Numbered from the stretch's first letter, positions 1 through 8,188 are shown. The stretch: 64,000 nt of DNA from Cyanobacteriota bacterium (GCA_022402445.1 JAKRSF010000006.1:398540-462539), one strand, 5' to 3'. Notes: generated by a model from the letters alone, not told the origin. Translations and numbers: made by a program.

Positions 1-816
1 AAGATCAGCTACGGGGCGTTTTCGGGGCATCTTTTGGCGTTTGCCTAGGATGGTTTTGTAATCGTTCCCCGAGAATACGTGATCCTTTTCCGACCAAGTA
101 AATGCCAGTTCCTCAAATGAATCATTTTGGATTGAAAGCACCTTAGTAAAGAATGATTTGGCGTCTGTTTTTGACTTAGCGAAATACGACAATTGATAGC
201 CGTTTACTTTGTCGTAGTAGGTAGCTTTTCCTGTTCCCCGTTCTAATTTATAGCCTACGAATAAATTTGCGATTTCGCGGGCAATTGATCTTAATTCTGT
301 TTCGGTTACCTGTTCAATGTCTTTTCTGTATCGAACGTTAATGGTCGAATGAACTGGCTGGCGTCCCATGTTTCGAGCCGATGATTTTAGCTCCCTAAAG
401 TACAGTTCAATCTGCGGATAGATTGTAATTGTGTTATGAAAATCCGTGTAGGGGATTCCATAAAACGAGTCGGGAACATTAAGCTTGACGTAGTTATTGA
501 AGATAGTTGCCTTGAGAAGCGCAATAGATACGCTTTCGTCAGGATCAAAAAAACAAAGCCTTGCTAATTTTTCCCTTGCGTTTTTGGGTATTGGTTCACG
601 TCGATTAGGGTCTGTACTTTTCAGGTACTCATCATACTTATCTAGAAATTCCTTTGAATCCCTCATTGCTTGCCTTACAAGCCTGTTGTGGACTGAACCA
701 AACTCGTTAATTAATCGGGCATTGCCTACACTCGATCTAGATGTAGGTCCGGCTTGAGAATCTGGATTACCTAGGGGATTCTCGTTAACGATATCCTGCT
801 TTTTTTTGGGTGCCAT
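1..816 (-). CDS. Unrecognised protein, homologue of the E2 gene at 45735-46568 (3' end missing)
   Basis: An open frame runs leftwards from an ATG at 816 (protein begins MAPKKKQDIV) to the window edge, giving 272 codons without a stop. An in-frame TGA lies four codons upstream, so this is the first possible ATG. It is clearly related to the 277-residue E2 protein. Residues YGIPYTDF, then PQIELYFRE, match YGIPTTAF and PQVMLYFKE at equal spacing; later NGYQLSYFAKS matches KGYQLQILARS, and ILGKRQKMPRKRPVADL matches ILGNSERLPRRRAVADV. In both elements the gene directly follows the ~1,200-residue giant protein. Function unknown; a structural or assembly partner of the giant protein is an inference. 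The E2 homologue is 277 residues and the matching part already extends to its residue ~245, so little should be missing unless E1 has an extension. Confidence 0.85.
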   Translation of the reverse strand, partial: MAPKKKQDIVNENPLGNPDSQAGPTSRSSVGNARLINEFGSVHNRLVRQAMRDSKEFLDKYDEYLKSTDPNRREPIPKNAREKLARLCFFDPDESVSIALLKATIFNNYVKLNVPDSFYGIPYTDFHNTITIYPQIELYFRELKSSARNMGRQPVHSTINVRYRKDIEQVTETELRSIAREIANLFVGYKLERGTGKATYYDKVNGYQLSYFAKSKTDAKSFFTKVLSIQNDSFEELAFTWSEKDHVFSGNDYKTILGKRQKMPRKRPVADL

Positions 817-830
817 GGCCTTGGGTCAGA

Positions 831-867
831 TGTAATTTACATTTGTAATAAACATTTGTTTATTACA
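831..867. repeat. TGT-W5-ACA dyad cluster A (3 sites)
   Basis: Three 11-bp dyads begin at 831, 844 and 857, exactly 13 bp apart with TT spacers. They fill the gap between the giant-protein gene and the leftward gene starting at 816, so they lie just upstream of that gene. They look like binding sites for a dimeric regulator or segregation protein. Confidence 0.85.
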
Positions 868-873
868 TTTTGC

Positions 874-3800
874 CTAGGGGGTAGGCTCATCGTCCTCATC
901 CCCAAACGTCTTTAACTCAACCTGTGCAAAGTCGCTGTCGGGGAATGAGTTCTTACGTCCAATAAATTCCGCTTGCTGGAATTTTAATGCAGCCTCAGCA
1001 CGGGCCTCTAGTAGCTCTTTTTGTGCGTCCGCAATTTCCTTGGCCCCGTTCTGGACTTCTTTGACCGCAGTAGCTACCGATGTCATCACCTCAAAAGCGT
1101 CTTGCACGTTTTGAAGTGTGCTGGTAAATGTCCTGATCTTGCCCGTATAAGAAAGGGTTTCAAAGACACGTTCATCCATCCAATCGTAGGCATTTTGAGG
1201 CACTACAGCCGCAGCCTTTAACCCATTGCCGATTCGACCCGTGTACGTGCCAATAACTCCCACGCTATCAAACAGAGAATTAAAGGCATTGTTAATAGCG
1301 CTTAGGGCGTTGGCTTGAGCTTGATAGATTCTATTGGCAGCAGCTAGGGTGATCTTTGTCTGTTCCCATTTCTCAGCCCCCAACAGTCGATCCATCAATG
1401 CCTCAAAGTTTTGATTGATGATGTCATTAAAATCAATCGCACTGTCATCAGGGTCTTTTAACGATAAAGCCTCTCTAGCGATGTCTACTACGGTGCTAAT
1501 CAAATCAATGGCGGTCTCTTTGATGTCCACCGATAGCATTACGCCGTTATGAATACTCATCGCTGTGCCAATGGCGTTAAAGATGTGAACCAACCCTAGG
1601 GTATTAAAGATTGAATTGACCCTAGTAGTTAATCCAATAGGTTGACCAAATAAGCCCCTGATAGGCTTGCCAACAGCAGTCTTTACCGAATCAGGGTTAG
1701 TGACCAATGCGCCAGACAACCCATTAGGAATGGGACCGGGTTCCCCAATGCGTCGCAAAATCTCAGCATCTTGGAATCGGCATGACGTGGGGCCGTTCGG
1801 AGACAGAACCGTATCCTTAGTCTTTGATGTGTCAGCTTTGATGGAATTGAGCAACTGGAAGACGCCAGCTAGGCCCGCCGTAACGCCAGCTAGGACGATC
1901 CCTGGCATGATGAAACGTATCATTTGCTCAATAGCCCCCATGGTGGAGTTATCGAGCTTCACACCCCCCTTAACGGTCGCTTCAGTAGCCTGTGCCGCTA
2001 CGCTTGCGTCTTTGCTGGCTTTTTCCCCAGACTTAGCGGCGGCGGTAGCTTCATTTAGCTTTGTCTCGATGGAACTTAACCGTCCGTCGGCCCTATCGGC
2101 TTGCGCGATTGTCCTGTCTAAGTCTCTATTGATGTCATATACAACCTGAGCGTTTAAGTCTTGACGGTTTTTAATGCCAGCTATTTCTGTAAGCGTCCTT
2201 ACTGCATCGGCTTTTAATCCGCTCAATACGTTTCTTGTTTCAGTGGCAAATTGAGCGATTGAATTATTCGTGTTTTGCACTGACGCATTAACCTGTGCAA
2301 TGCCAAGGCTTACGACACTCTGGACTGCACTAGGAATACCCGCAATTTGTCTGGACAGATTGGTTTGAACATTCAAGAGGTTTGTGTTAACGCTCTGAAC
2401 CAAGCTGCCTAGGTTCGATTGGATGTTAACAATAGTTTGATTGACTTGACTGGTTACATTGGCAGATTGATTGCTTACGTGTTGCCGAACCTCGCTAAAC
2501 TTGGCGTCAAGGCTTGCGGGGATATTTGCAATTTGACTATTAAGAGAACTGAGACGATTACCTAGCGATGCAATGTTTTGATTGGTGTCTTTGATTTCTG
2601 CCCTAATAAATCCCAGTAGTTGATTAATCATGGTTTGAATTAAGGACGATTGAGCATTAATCATCCCTTGGACTACGCCGTTTTGTGCGCCTAACTCTTG
2701 ACGCAATTGCTGCAAAGTAAGCATCGTTTTAATCTGGGCGATAATTTCATTAATCTTGACTTGCGCGGCTTGTAAGCCAGCGTCAAACTTAGCTTGAGCA
2801 TCCCTAACTTGTTTGGTTAACTCATTGCGAAGTTGGCCGACCTTGGTATCAAATGCCCTACTTAAATCATTGATCTTTTTGTCAATCATTCCCGGAATTT
2901 GCTTGATCTGAGATTGCAAGTCACGGATATAGTCCCCTTGCGTTTTATTCTCAGACGAAAGACGCTTAGTCTCATTAAAAAGCTTAGTGATGTCAGATTT
3001 AACCGATTCGATTCCACGTCTGACCGTTTCAAGTGCAGACTTTAACGCTGTTGTTTCTTTAGCGTTTGTTTCGATTTTCCTTTCGGCTGCATCTAGCTCC
3101 CTAGCGGTTGCATCTAGTTTTTTGGCCGTATCCGATGATTGCTTCTTAGTCGCATCTAGCTCTTTTTTGGATGCAGCCAAATCGCGTTTAATCGCAGCAT
3201 CTTCTTTTTTTGATGCTTCACTAGCGGCCTTAACCTCTTTTTTGGCCGATTCTACTTTGACTTCTACGCTTTTAATGGTGCGTTCAACTGTAACAAACCT
3301 AGGGATGATTTGAGTAAGCTTAATCGCAGGGGCACCACCACCCCCTTTAATAAGGGTTAGCTGGTTAAAGATTTGAGTGAATGATTTATCTTGCATTGCG
3401 TTGGCTTTTTCAAGCGTGTCAATGCGCCTAGACATCACATCAAAAGTCTTTTTATTAATAAATTCACTTAGAACCCTGTCAGCGAACGAAACAGCAGCCA
3501 AGATATTGCTGGCTTTAGATGCCAGGGTAAGCAATGGCTTAGATGCTTCTACAAGCTTTTTAACTGCGGGTTGTGACTTGATTACGTCCCCTAATTGACT
3601 TAGTTGACGCTTGAACGGCAAAAAGTCCTTAATATCTTTTTGAAGTACCCCTACAGTTCTTTTAATCGCGGGTACGTCTTTGATCGCAGTATTGACCCTT
3701 GTGGTAGTGGTTTTGACTGTGTTACTTAGATTCGTGAATCCTTTGTTTAAATTGTCGGCGACTTTTTTGGTTGATTGTGCCGTTCTATTTACTTCATTCA

Positions 3801-4548
3801 TTCTTTTGTTGAATGCAGCCATTTCGGCTTGACGCTTTCTAAAGTCGCTCGATAATTGCTCTACCTTGCGTCTATCGGCGGCTGCATTCTTGGGCAATTG
3901 CCGCAACGGTCCAATTTCACGGTTAAGTGTTTTTTCAACCGCTACAGCTTTTTTGTTGCTGGCATCGGCTAGAGCCTTGGCAGCCCGTGCCTGTGTTTCG
4001 GCTTGCTGTGCCTTGGCTTTAGCTGCATCAATCCCCCTGATTTGTCCTTTAACCCTGTCTACTTGCGCTCTGATTTGTTGCTGGTACTGTCGCGACTGGG
4101 TTCTGATTCCATTAATGCCGTCAGTGTTCGCCCGAATACGGCTATTAAGCCTGCCCTGTTCAGAGCGCAATGAATTATAGGAAGACTGCGCTTTTTTAGA
4201 TGTTTCTCTGGCTTCACTACTTAAGTTAAAGCTTCTTTCTAGGGACGCCCTTAGATTCCGTGTACCATTGGATCCCATCACGGACGTGTACCCAAACATT
4301 CCCACAACAATCAACGCTAGGGGACCATTGCCGCTAAGTGCTTCTTTGACCCATTGAATAACCTTCTTTTTGTCTAATTCATCTTTTCCCAGTCCCGCTG
4401 CTTTTTCAGCGATATCTAATGCTTCATCTGCGATTCCCCTAACTTTAAACATTTCACTTTGCAATCCCTTGGTTTCCTTTTGGATTTCCAAAAGCAAAGC
4501 CATGATTTCGCTACAGCTAGATTCAGTTTCAGGGGGTTGAGTAGTCAT
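874..4548 (-). CDS. Giant coiled-coil membrane protein of E1, 1224 aa
   Basis: Not a family I recognise. Residues about 70-90 and 880-905 are hydrophobic and look like membrane segments. Nearly everything between is heptad-rich coiled coil (Lys/Ala/Glu-rich to about 600, then Asn/Gln/Ser-rich), as in phage tape-measure or spike proteins. The last ~195 residues align with the end of the E2 giant protein (42145-45735) without a gap for about 95 residues: shared LKD-x-D-x2-ID, NRIYQA, RIGN-x-LK and NAY-x-WM fall at identical spacing. The ATG at 4548 overlaps the stop of the preceding gene, so the two are translationally coupled. It sits fourth in a leftward operon from 6458. A length-determining or envelope-spanning structural role is inferred from shape only. 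Confidence 0.85.
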   Translation of the reverse strand: MTTQPPETESSCSEIMALLLEIQKETKGLQSEMFKVRGIADEALDIAEKAAGLGKDELDKKKVIQWVKEALSGNGPLALIVVGMFGYTSVMGSNGTRNLRASLERSFNLSSEARETSKKAQSSYNSLRSEQGRLNSRIRANTDGINGIRTQSRQYQQQIRAQVDRVKGQIRGIDAAKAKAQQAETQARAAKALADASNKKAVAVEKTLNREIGPLRQLPKNAAADRRKVEQLSSDFRKRQAEMAAFNKRMNEVNRTAQSTKKVADNLNKGFTNLSNTVKTTTTRVNTAIKDVPAIKRTVGVLQKDIKDFLPFKRQLSQLGDVIKSQPAVKKLVEASKPLLTLASKASNILAAVSFADRVLSEFINKKTFDVMSRRIDTLEKANAMQDKSFTQIFNQLTLIKGGGGAPAIKLTQIIPRFVTVERTIKSVEVKVESAKKEVKAASEASKKEDAAIKRDLAASKKELDATKKQSSDTAKKLDATARELDAAERKIETNAKETTALKSALETVRRGIESVKSDITKLFNETKRLSSENKTQGDYIRDLQSQIKQIPGMIDKKINDLSRAFDTKVGQLRNELTKQVRDAQAKFDAGLQAAQVKINEIIAQIKTMLTLQQLRQELGAQNGVVQGMINAQSSLIQTMINQLLGFIRAEIKDTNQNIASLGNRLSSLNSQIANIPASLDAKFSEVRQHVSNQSANVTSQVNQTIVNIQSNLGSLVQSVNTNLLNVQTNLSRQIAGIPSAVQSVVSLGIAQVNASVQNTNNSIAQFATETRNVLSGLKADAVRTLTEIAGIKNRQDLNAQVVYDINRDLDRTIAQADRADGRLSSIETKLNEATAAAKSGEKASKDASVAAQATEATVKGGVKLDNSTMGAIEQMIRFIMPGIVLAGVTAGLAGVFQLLNSIKADTSKTKDTVLSPNGPTSCRFQDAEILRRIGEPGPIPNGLSGALVTNPDSVKTAVGKPIRGLFGQPIGLTTRVNSIFNTLGLVHIFNAIGTAMSIHNGVMLSVDIKETAIDLISTVVDIAREALSLKDPDDSAIDFNDIINQNFEALMDRLLGAEKWEQTKITLAAANRIYQAQANALSAINNAFNSLFDSVGVIGTYTGRIGNGLKAAAVVPQNAYDWMDERVFETLSYTGKIRTFTSTLQNVQDAFEVMTSVATAVKEVQNGAKEIADAQKELLEARAEAALKFQQAEFIGRKNSFPDSDFAQVELKTFGDEDDEPTP

Positions 4549-5216
4549 TAGAGTCTTTTGGGAATTTTGATGTTACCGAGAATTGATCGAGACTTGCCTA
4601 CCACCTCAGCACAAGGGAGACAACACCATCCTAGTTCTGCATTTTTGGTTACCGGGTCTTTCCAGCAAATGCCATAATTTTGGGGGCAATATCTAATCGG
4701 GTAAAATGAAAATGAAAACTTAGCTATTTCTGCATCAAATGTGGACGGTGAATAAAAGGCACTGGCAAATGTTCCTAGGGTTATGGTTCCATCTTTTGTT
4801 AATTCTCTCCCCTCCCATACCCTTGACCTATGGACTTCTACGACAGAACCACAATTACGGTTAGAGTCAATCTGAGTTAGATTTGCGTAAAAGTATCCAT
4901 CATTGGGATCCCAAAACACTCGATTAACATTGCCGTTGCATTCTTCAAAGTAAATAAAATTGAATCCCTGTTCTGATACCGGCCCCCAGTGACGTTTAAC
5001 GGTATACCAGCTAGTCCAACTTGTAGGAGTGTACCTAGAATAGCCAAACCTAATCCCATAGCCCCCATTGCTTGATACAGTTACCTGTTGGGTTCTGTCT
5101 TCTTTAAAAGAAACGGAAACTACGCCAAACGGAGTAGAAGCGCTAAAGGTTTTTTCGATATTCCCTTGCCGAACGATTTCTACCCTTGATCTTTGGTGTG
5201 GTTCAAATCTAAGCAT
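4548..5216 (-). CDS. Unrecognised Cys-containing beta-rich protein, 222 aa
   Basis: Family not recognised. The middle is rich in Tyr, Trp, Thr and Ser in alternating patterns suggestive of beta strands, and the C-terminal third has a cysteine cluster (YCPQNYGIC, then GWCCLPC) that could bind metal or form disulfides. Residues GYGIR followed by TPTSWTSWYTVK and later ECNGN resemble GFGIR, SWFTVK and DCNGV inside the E2 giant protein at about 43,620-43,770, so this separate gene corresponds to an internal domain there. Start and stop each overlap the neighbouring gene (5216 and 4548), so it forms a tight unit with them. Probably a structural partner of the giant protein. Confidence 0.8.
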   Translation of the reverse strand: MLRFEPHQRSRVEIVRQGNIEKTFSASTPFGVVSVSFKEDRTQQVTVSSNGGYGIRFGYSRYTPTSWTSWYTVKRHWGPVSEQGFNFIYFEECNGNVNRVFWDPNDGYFYANLTQIDSNRNCGSVVEVHRSRVWEGRELTKDGTITLGTFASAFYSPSTFDAEIAKFSFSFYPIRYCPQNYGICWKDPVTKNAELGWCCLPCAEVVGKSRSILGNIKIPKRL

Positions 5217-6082
5217 TAGGATTGCTTTGTGAATTTGATTGAATAAAATCGACTCATGGGGCTACAGACAATTCTAATGGTCATATTTGAGACATCCCTA
5301 GATATAATTACTTCTCCCTTTGCTATGTCCCTGCCCCCAAACTTTTGACGAAACAATTCATCAGTGCAAACGCGCGAAATGCTACCAGCGCTTGACGTTT
5401 CTTGCAAATAATGGCGTTGTTGTGTTTCTAAGGTTATTTGGGTGATTCTTTGACTTGCAGCATCAGAATAATAATCAACCTCGACAGTAAACTTACCCCT
5501 AGCCGTACTTAGGCCGGGAAACAATACCGGTACGGCCCCAACCCCAAACATAATCATTTGACCGTTTGTCTGGTTTCCGGCATACGTGTGTTCAATGTAT
5601 TCATCATTAATCAATGTCCCAAGGTAGTAACCATTCATGGAGTTTGCTGTTAGGTAATCCGCAAGCTGCTTTGCAGTCACAAAGTAGTCAGGTTGATTGC
5701 CGTATGACACAGGGGAGACTACTGCGGTCGTTTGGCTATAGAGAGTCAAGGTTAACTTGTTTTCAAAATAGGTTTTTCCATTAAAGCTAACCTCAGATTG
5801 ACGGCCCTTATCGACTCGAAAATTAAATGCTTCTGGACTAGGGCTATCCCCGGTGATTGATTGAATCTGACTCAACAAAGCAACCAAAAATGATGCAATG
5901 TTGGGGCACCATGCCTTATTCCAGCCAGGTAACAAAAGTAAATCAATCAATAGTTTTGAGCCATCGAAGGTAATTCCGTTGGCTGGGGTCAGTGCTGTGG
6001 GGTAAACTTCCTGACCGGCCACCATTTGACGGGAATTAACAAGAGCAATGTAATTAGGGTCAGTGGGAGATGAGTACGTCAT
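5216..6082 (-). CDS. Unrecognised beta-rich protein, 288 aa
   Basis: No family recognised. The first ~120 residues show the order short strand, leucine-rich helix (ASFLVALLSQIQSI), then two strands ending in NKLTLTLYSQT. The small neighbour at 6117-6458 and two E2 proteins (41832-42134, 46706-47056) show the same order. The rest alternates polar and hydrophobic residues as in beta sandwiches and ends in RFYSIKFTKQS. There is no signal peptide or membrane segment. It is second in the leftward operon, with 34 bp to the previous gene and a stop that overlaps the next start. A tail, tip or fibre-type structural protein is plausible but unproven. Confidence 0.75.
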   Translation of the reverse strand: MTYSSPTDPNYIALVNSRQMVAGQEVYPTALTPANGITFDGSKLLIDLLLLPGWNKAWCPNIASFLVALLSQIQSITGDSPSPEAFNFRVDKGRQSEVSFNGKTYFENKLTLTLYSQTTAVVSPVSYGNQPDYFVTAKQLADYLTANSMNGYYLGTLINDEYIEHTYAGNQTNGQMIMFGVGAVPVLFPGLSTARGKFTVEVDYYSDAASQRITQITLETQQRHYLQETSSAGSISRVCTDELFRQKFGGRDIAKGEVIISRDVSNMTIRIVCSPMSRFYSIKFTKQS

Positions 6083-6116
6083 TGGTTCTACCAGTCAGGG
6101 TTTACTTTTGGATTAA

Positions 6117-6458
6117 TTAGGGTGCGTAGCTATCGGGGGTAATCGACGGGATAGATTGAGGTGTGTAGAAGCTGATGCCGATGTTCACCGTATCCCAATT
6201 AACCGTGACACCTTCAGAATTAATCGTTGAATCAGTTCCTTTAGATGGCTCGGTTAGGGTTACTGATACTTGATCATTGGTTTCTCGAATGGATTCAGGA
6301 TAGATAGGTTGAAGCATTTTAATAATTGCCGCCACAACGCAATCGAGATTATCGAAGTTAGTCGTAGATAAACCGACTTGAGTTAGGGCGCTTGCGGGAA
6401 TAAGAACGCCGTCCACATCAGAGGACCAACCAGCGACGGATAGCGGTAGTTCAGACAT
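6117..6458 (-). CDS. Small unrecognised structural-like protein, 113 aa
   Basis: First gene of the leftward operon. The sequence has a strand region (VLIPASALTQVGL), a hydrophobic helix (LDCVVAAIIKMLQPIYP) and two beta strands near the end (VSVTLTEPS and VNIGISFY). The E2 protein at 41832-42134 has a comparable IPSS...LAVWAITGLQYMYP and sits at the matching place upstream of its giant protein, so the two are likely distant homologues. No enzyme motif is visible. A pair of TGT-W5-ACA dyads lies in the divergent gap upstream (6570-6593), so the operon is probably controlled with the rightward genes. Confidence 0.75.
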   Translation of the reverse strand: MSELPLSVAGWSSDVDGVLIPASALTQVGLSTTNFDNLDCVVAAIIKMLQPIYPESIRETNDQVSVTLTEPSKGTDSTINSEGVTVNWDTVNIGISFYTPQSIPSITPDSYAP

Positions 6459-6569
6459 GCCAAAACCTAGGTAGTGTGCATTTTCCTTATGAGCTTAGCA
6501 TCATTGCCCGTGACGCCATATATGCGCTTGCGTACCCTTTCCGCCCATGAGCAGCCCTACCTTGAAGTT

Positions 6570-6593
6570 TGTTTATTACATTTGTTTATTACA
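6570..6593. repeat. TGT-W5-ACA dyad cluster B (2 sites)
   Basis: Two identical sites (TGTTTATTACA) start at 6570 and 6583 in the divergent gap between the leftward operon (start 6458) and the rightward gene at 6748. The same gap holds a perfect 6-bp hairpin at 6649-6666 (GCGATG, 6-nt loop, CATCGC). Confidence 0.85.
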
Positions 6594-6747
6594 TTTTTGG
6601 ACCAGGGGAGCATCCCCAAACCCTTTGACTGTTTATGTCCTAGACCCTGCGATGGTATAGCATCGCAATTCGGCACAGAGCGGAAATTTTAGGTGTAGTG
6701 TTTAGACATAAATCAATGTTCCATTTGCAAGAAAAGGGCACAAGGCA

Positions 6748-7101
6748 ATGACAACTACTACGACCGTTTCGACCAAAACCTATTACGTTGAATCCGCTGG
6801 GGGTGGATACATTTCGTTCCGTGGCTCTACCAAGGTGTTCGCAGGAGTGGGAACCCTTTTGGGTTGGAGCGAAACGCCCCCCGCCGACAAAATTGAAGCT
6901 GCACGGGGCGCAGTTCCCAAGATTGTCATCTCCATGTACAACGAAACCTCGAAGCGTGGGCGAAGCGCTCGCGTGTACATCGACCCGAGTAAGCTTGAAG
7001 AGGCAATCGGTGCAACCGGGGATGCTTCCCTTAAGGGGAAAACTATTGATGGCTTTACGGTACGGCGAGCCTACACCCCCCGCCGTCGGGTTTACGTCTA
7101 G
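6748..7101 (+). CDS. Unrecognised 117-aa protein, candidate abundant structural subunit
   Basis: Opens with MTTTTTVSTKTYYV and continues with alternating patterns typical of beta structure. It ends in a basic tail (RRAYTPRRRVYV) that could contact DNA or acidic partners. The gene is visibly richer in C/G-ending codons than its AT-rich neighbours, which may reflect selection for high expression. It has a long 5' region with a hairpin and two dyads, and it is the first of three short rightward genes before a terminator. No homologue is evident in E2; the 180-residue protein at 47135 has a vaguely similar basic end but does not align. A major coat or sheath protein, or a DNA-binding protein, are the main alternatives. 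Confidence 0.75.
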   Translation: MTTTTTVSTKTYYVESAGGGYISFRGSTKVFAGVGTLLGWSETPPADKIEAARGAVPKIVISMYNETSKRGRSARVYIDPSKLEEAIGATGDASLKGKTIDGFTVRRAYTPRRRVYV

Positions 7102-7128
7102 GTCCATTAGCCGGAATAGGTTAGTGCC

Positions 7129-7485
7129 GTGTTGATTGGTAGTAAGGAAATTGGACTAGAGTTAGATCGGATTGCGACATTCCAGTTATCAATGCTGGGG
7201 TACGATTCAGTTTCTAATTCAGTCCGTTTCCTTACCCTTTCTGATTCAAATCCCAATTATTTCTTTGTCTACAAGCCAGGTATTTGGGCTCTAAAGCACA
7301 ACGGCATCTCATTCAACTACGGGAAATTTAGCCTTAATACGGGGGAGAATGTAATCAATGTAATTAATGGTCCAATTGAACAACTTCAATTAGTTAACCC
7401 CAACGCAACAATGGAGCTATGGTTAAAGCTCTATAGAACCTACCAGCCAGGGGACATCGAAGCACGTATAAGGTCATTCCCCTAG
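7129..7485 (+). CDS. Unrecognised 118-aa protein
   Basis: A GTG start at 7129 lies 27 bp after the previous stop; no ATG fits better. The protein is aromatic- and Asn-rich (NPNYFFVYKPGIW, NGISFNYGKFSLN) with short beta-like stretches and ends in EARIRSFP. There is no signal peptide, membrane segment or known motif. It lies between the candidate abundant protein and a small membrane protein, and all three precede a terminator at 7707-7733, so they probably form one transcript. Confidence 0.65.
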   Translation: MLIGSKEIGLELDRIATFQLSMLGYDSVSNSVRFLTLSDSNPNYFFVYKPGIWALKHNGISFNYGKFSLNTGENVINVINGPIEQLQLVNPNATMELWLKLYRTYQPGDIEARIRSFP

Positions 7486-7498
7486 GATGGTTAAGTAA

Positions 7499-7672
7499 AT
7501 GAGCGATCCCCTAGCTACGGTATTTCTATGTTGGTTGTGTTTAGCTAGCACGGTTTCGGTAGTGATCTACTTTCGCAAGCTTAATGAGGCACTGACAGAG
7601 TTTAGATCGTTCCATAGGAGCTATCTGCGGGCCAACAGGCTCGATCTAGAGCGTCGTAAGAACCCGTGGTAG
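7499..7672 (+). CDS. Small single-pass membrane protein, 57 aa
   Basis: Translation gives MSDPLATVFLCWLCL and continues as one hydrophobic segment (about residues 5-25), then a basic tail rich in Arg that ends RRKNPW. The ATG at 7499 follows the previous stop by 13 bp. Size and topology resemble small virion membrane proteins or holin-like accessory proteins, but no family is recognised. It is the last gene before the terminator at 7707-7733. Confidence 0.6.
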   Translation: MSDPLATVFLCWLCLASTVSVVIYFRKLNEALTEFRSFHRSYLRANRLDLERRKNPW

Positions 7673-7706
7673 CCTAGGGATTGTGAATGGCTTGCGTATC
7701 TCTGTC

Positions 7707-7733
7707 GCCCCCTCCCAAGGGGGTATTTTTTTG
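7707..7733 (+). terminator. Rho-independent terminator
   Basis: CCCCC (7708-7712), a 6-nt loop, GGGGG (7719-7723), then a T-rich run. It closes the three-gene unit 6748-7672. Confidence 0.8.
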
Positions 7734-7755
7734 TGCGTGGGGGGTCTAGGGAAAA

Positions 7756-7792
7756 TGTAAGTTACATTTGTTTATTACATTTGTTTATTACA
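7756..7792. repeat. TGT-W5-ACA dyad cluster C (3 sites)
   Basis: Sites begin at 7756, 7769 and 7782, 13 bp apart. The first has one non-W base in the centre (TGTAAGTTACA). Clusters C to H occupy the 673-bp gene-free interval 7673-8345, which otherwise shows only the terminator and GGG/CCC-rich spacers such as CCTAGGGGG. Confidence 0.85.
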
Positions 7793-7889
7793 TCCTGGTC
7801 AGGGGGTACCCCGTGGACTGACCAAACCCGAGCACCCACCCCAAGGCACCACACGGGCAAGCTAAGGGTCAAGACCCGTCTAGGATTTT

Positions 7890-7913
7890 TGTTTAATACA
7901 TTTGTTTTATACA
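7890..7913. repeat. TGT-W5-ACA dyad cluster D (2 sites)
   Basis: Sites at 7890 (TGTTTAATACA) and 7903 (TGTTTTATACA), separated by TT. Confidence 0.85.
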
Positions 7914-7963
7914 TTTTTCCTAGGGGGTGGGTTGGCTCTCTGGGATGCCCCCTCTAAACAGGA

Positions 7964-8000
7964 TGTTTAATACAAATGTATTAAACAAATGTTTAATACA
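7964..8000. repeat. TGT-W5-ACA dyad cluster E (3 sites)
   Basis: Sites at 7964, 7977 and 7990 with AA spacers. The middle copy is the reverse complement of the outer two, so the whole 37-bp cluster is itself symmetric. Confidence 0.85.
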
Positions 8001-8049
8001 AAAGCACTGGAGAGTTCCCTTAGAGATTCTGGGTGCCCCCTAGGTAGGA

Positions 8050-8073
8050 TGTTTAATACATATGTTTAATACA
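8050..8073. repeat. TGT-W5-ACA dyad cluster F (2 sites)
   Basis: Two TGTTTAATACA copies at 8050 and 8063, separated by TA. Confidence 0.85.
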
Positions 8074-8112
8074 TTTTCCCTAGAGGTTGCCTAGGTAGGG
8101 TCAAGGCCAAAA

Positions 8113-8136
8113 TGTTTAATACATTTGTATTATACA
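8113..8136. repeat. TGT-W5-ACA dyad cluster G (2 sites)
   Basis: Sites at 8113 (TGTTTAATACA) and 8126 (TGTATTATACA), separated by TT. Confidence 0.85.
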
Positions 8137-8164
8137 AATGCTCCAGAGGGTCTCAGGGTGAAAA

Positions 8165-8188
8165 TGTATTATACATTTGTTTAATACA
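8165..8188. repeat. TGT-W5-ACA dyad cluster H (2 sites)
   Basis: Sites at 8165 (TGTATTATACA) and 8178 (TGTTTAATACA), separated by TT. This is the last cluster before the gene at 8346. Confidence 0.85.

Noticed and set aside
874-6458. Filamentous phage (inovirus) identification
   Set aside because: The small membrane protein and long structural operon suggest it, but neither E1 nor E2 shows a Zot/pI-type ATPase or a rolling-circle initiator in the window.
6640-7107. Leftward 155-aa frame opposite the 117-aa gene
   Set aside because: It follows from the GC-rich codon use of the 6748 gene; its sequence is without strand or helix pattern and it runs opposite to a gene with coherent composition.
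831-8188. Regular repeats that might be a CRISPR array
   Set aside because: Units are 11-bp AT dyads with 2-bp gaps in small clusters; there are no 25-40-bp repeats with unique spacers and no cas gene.
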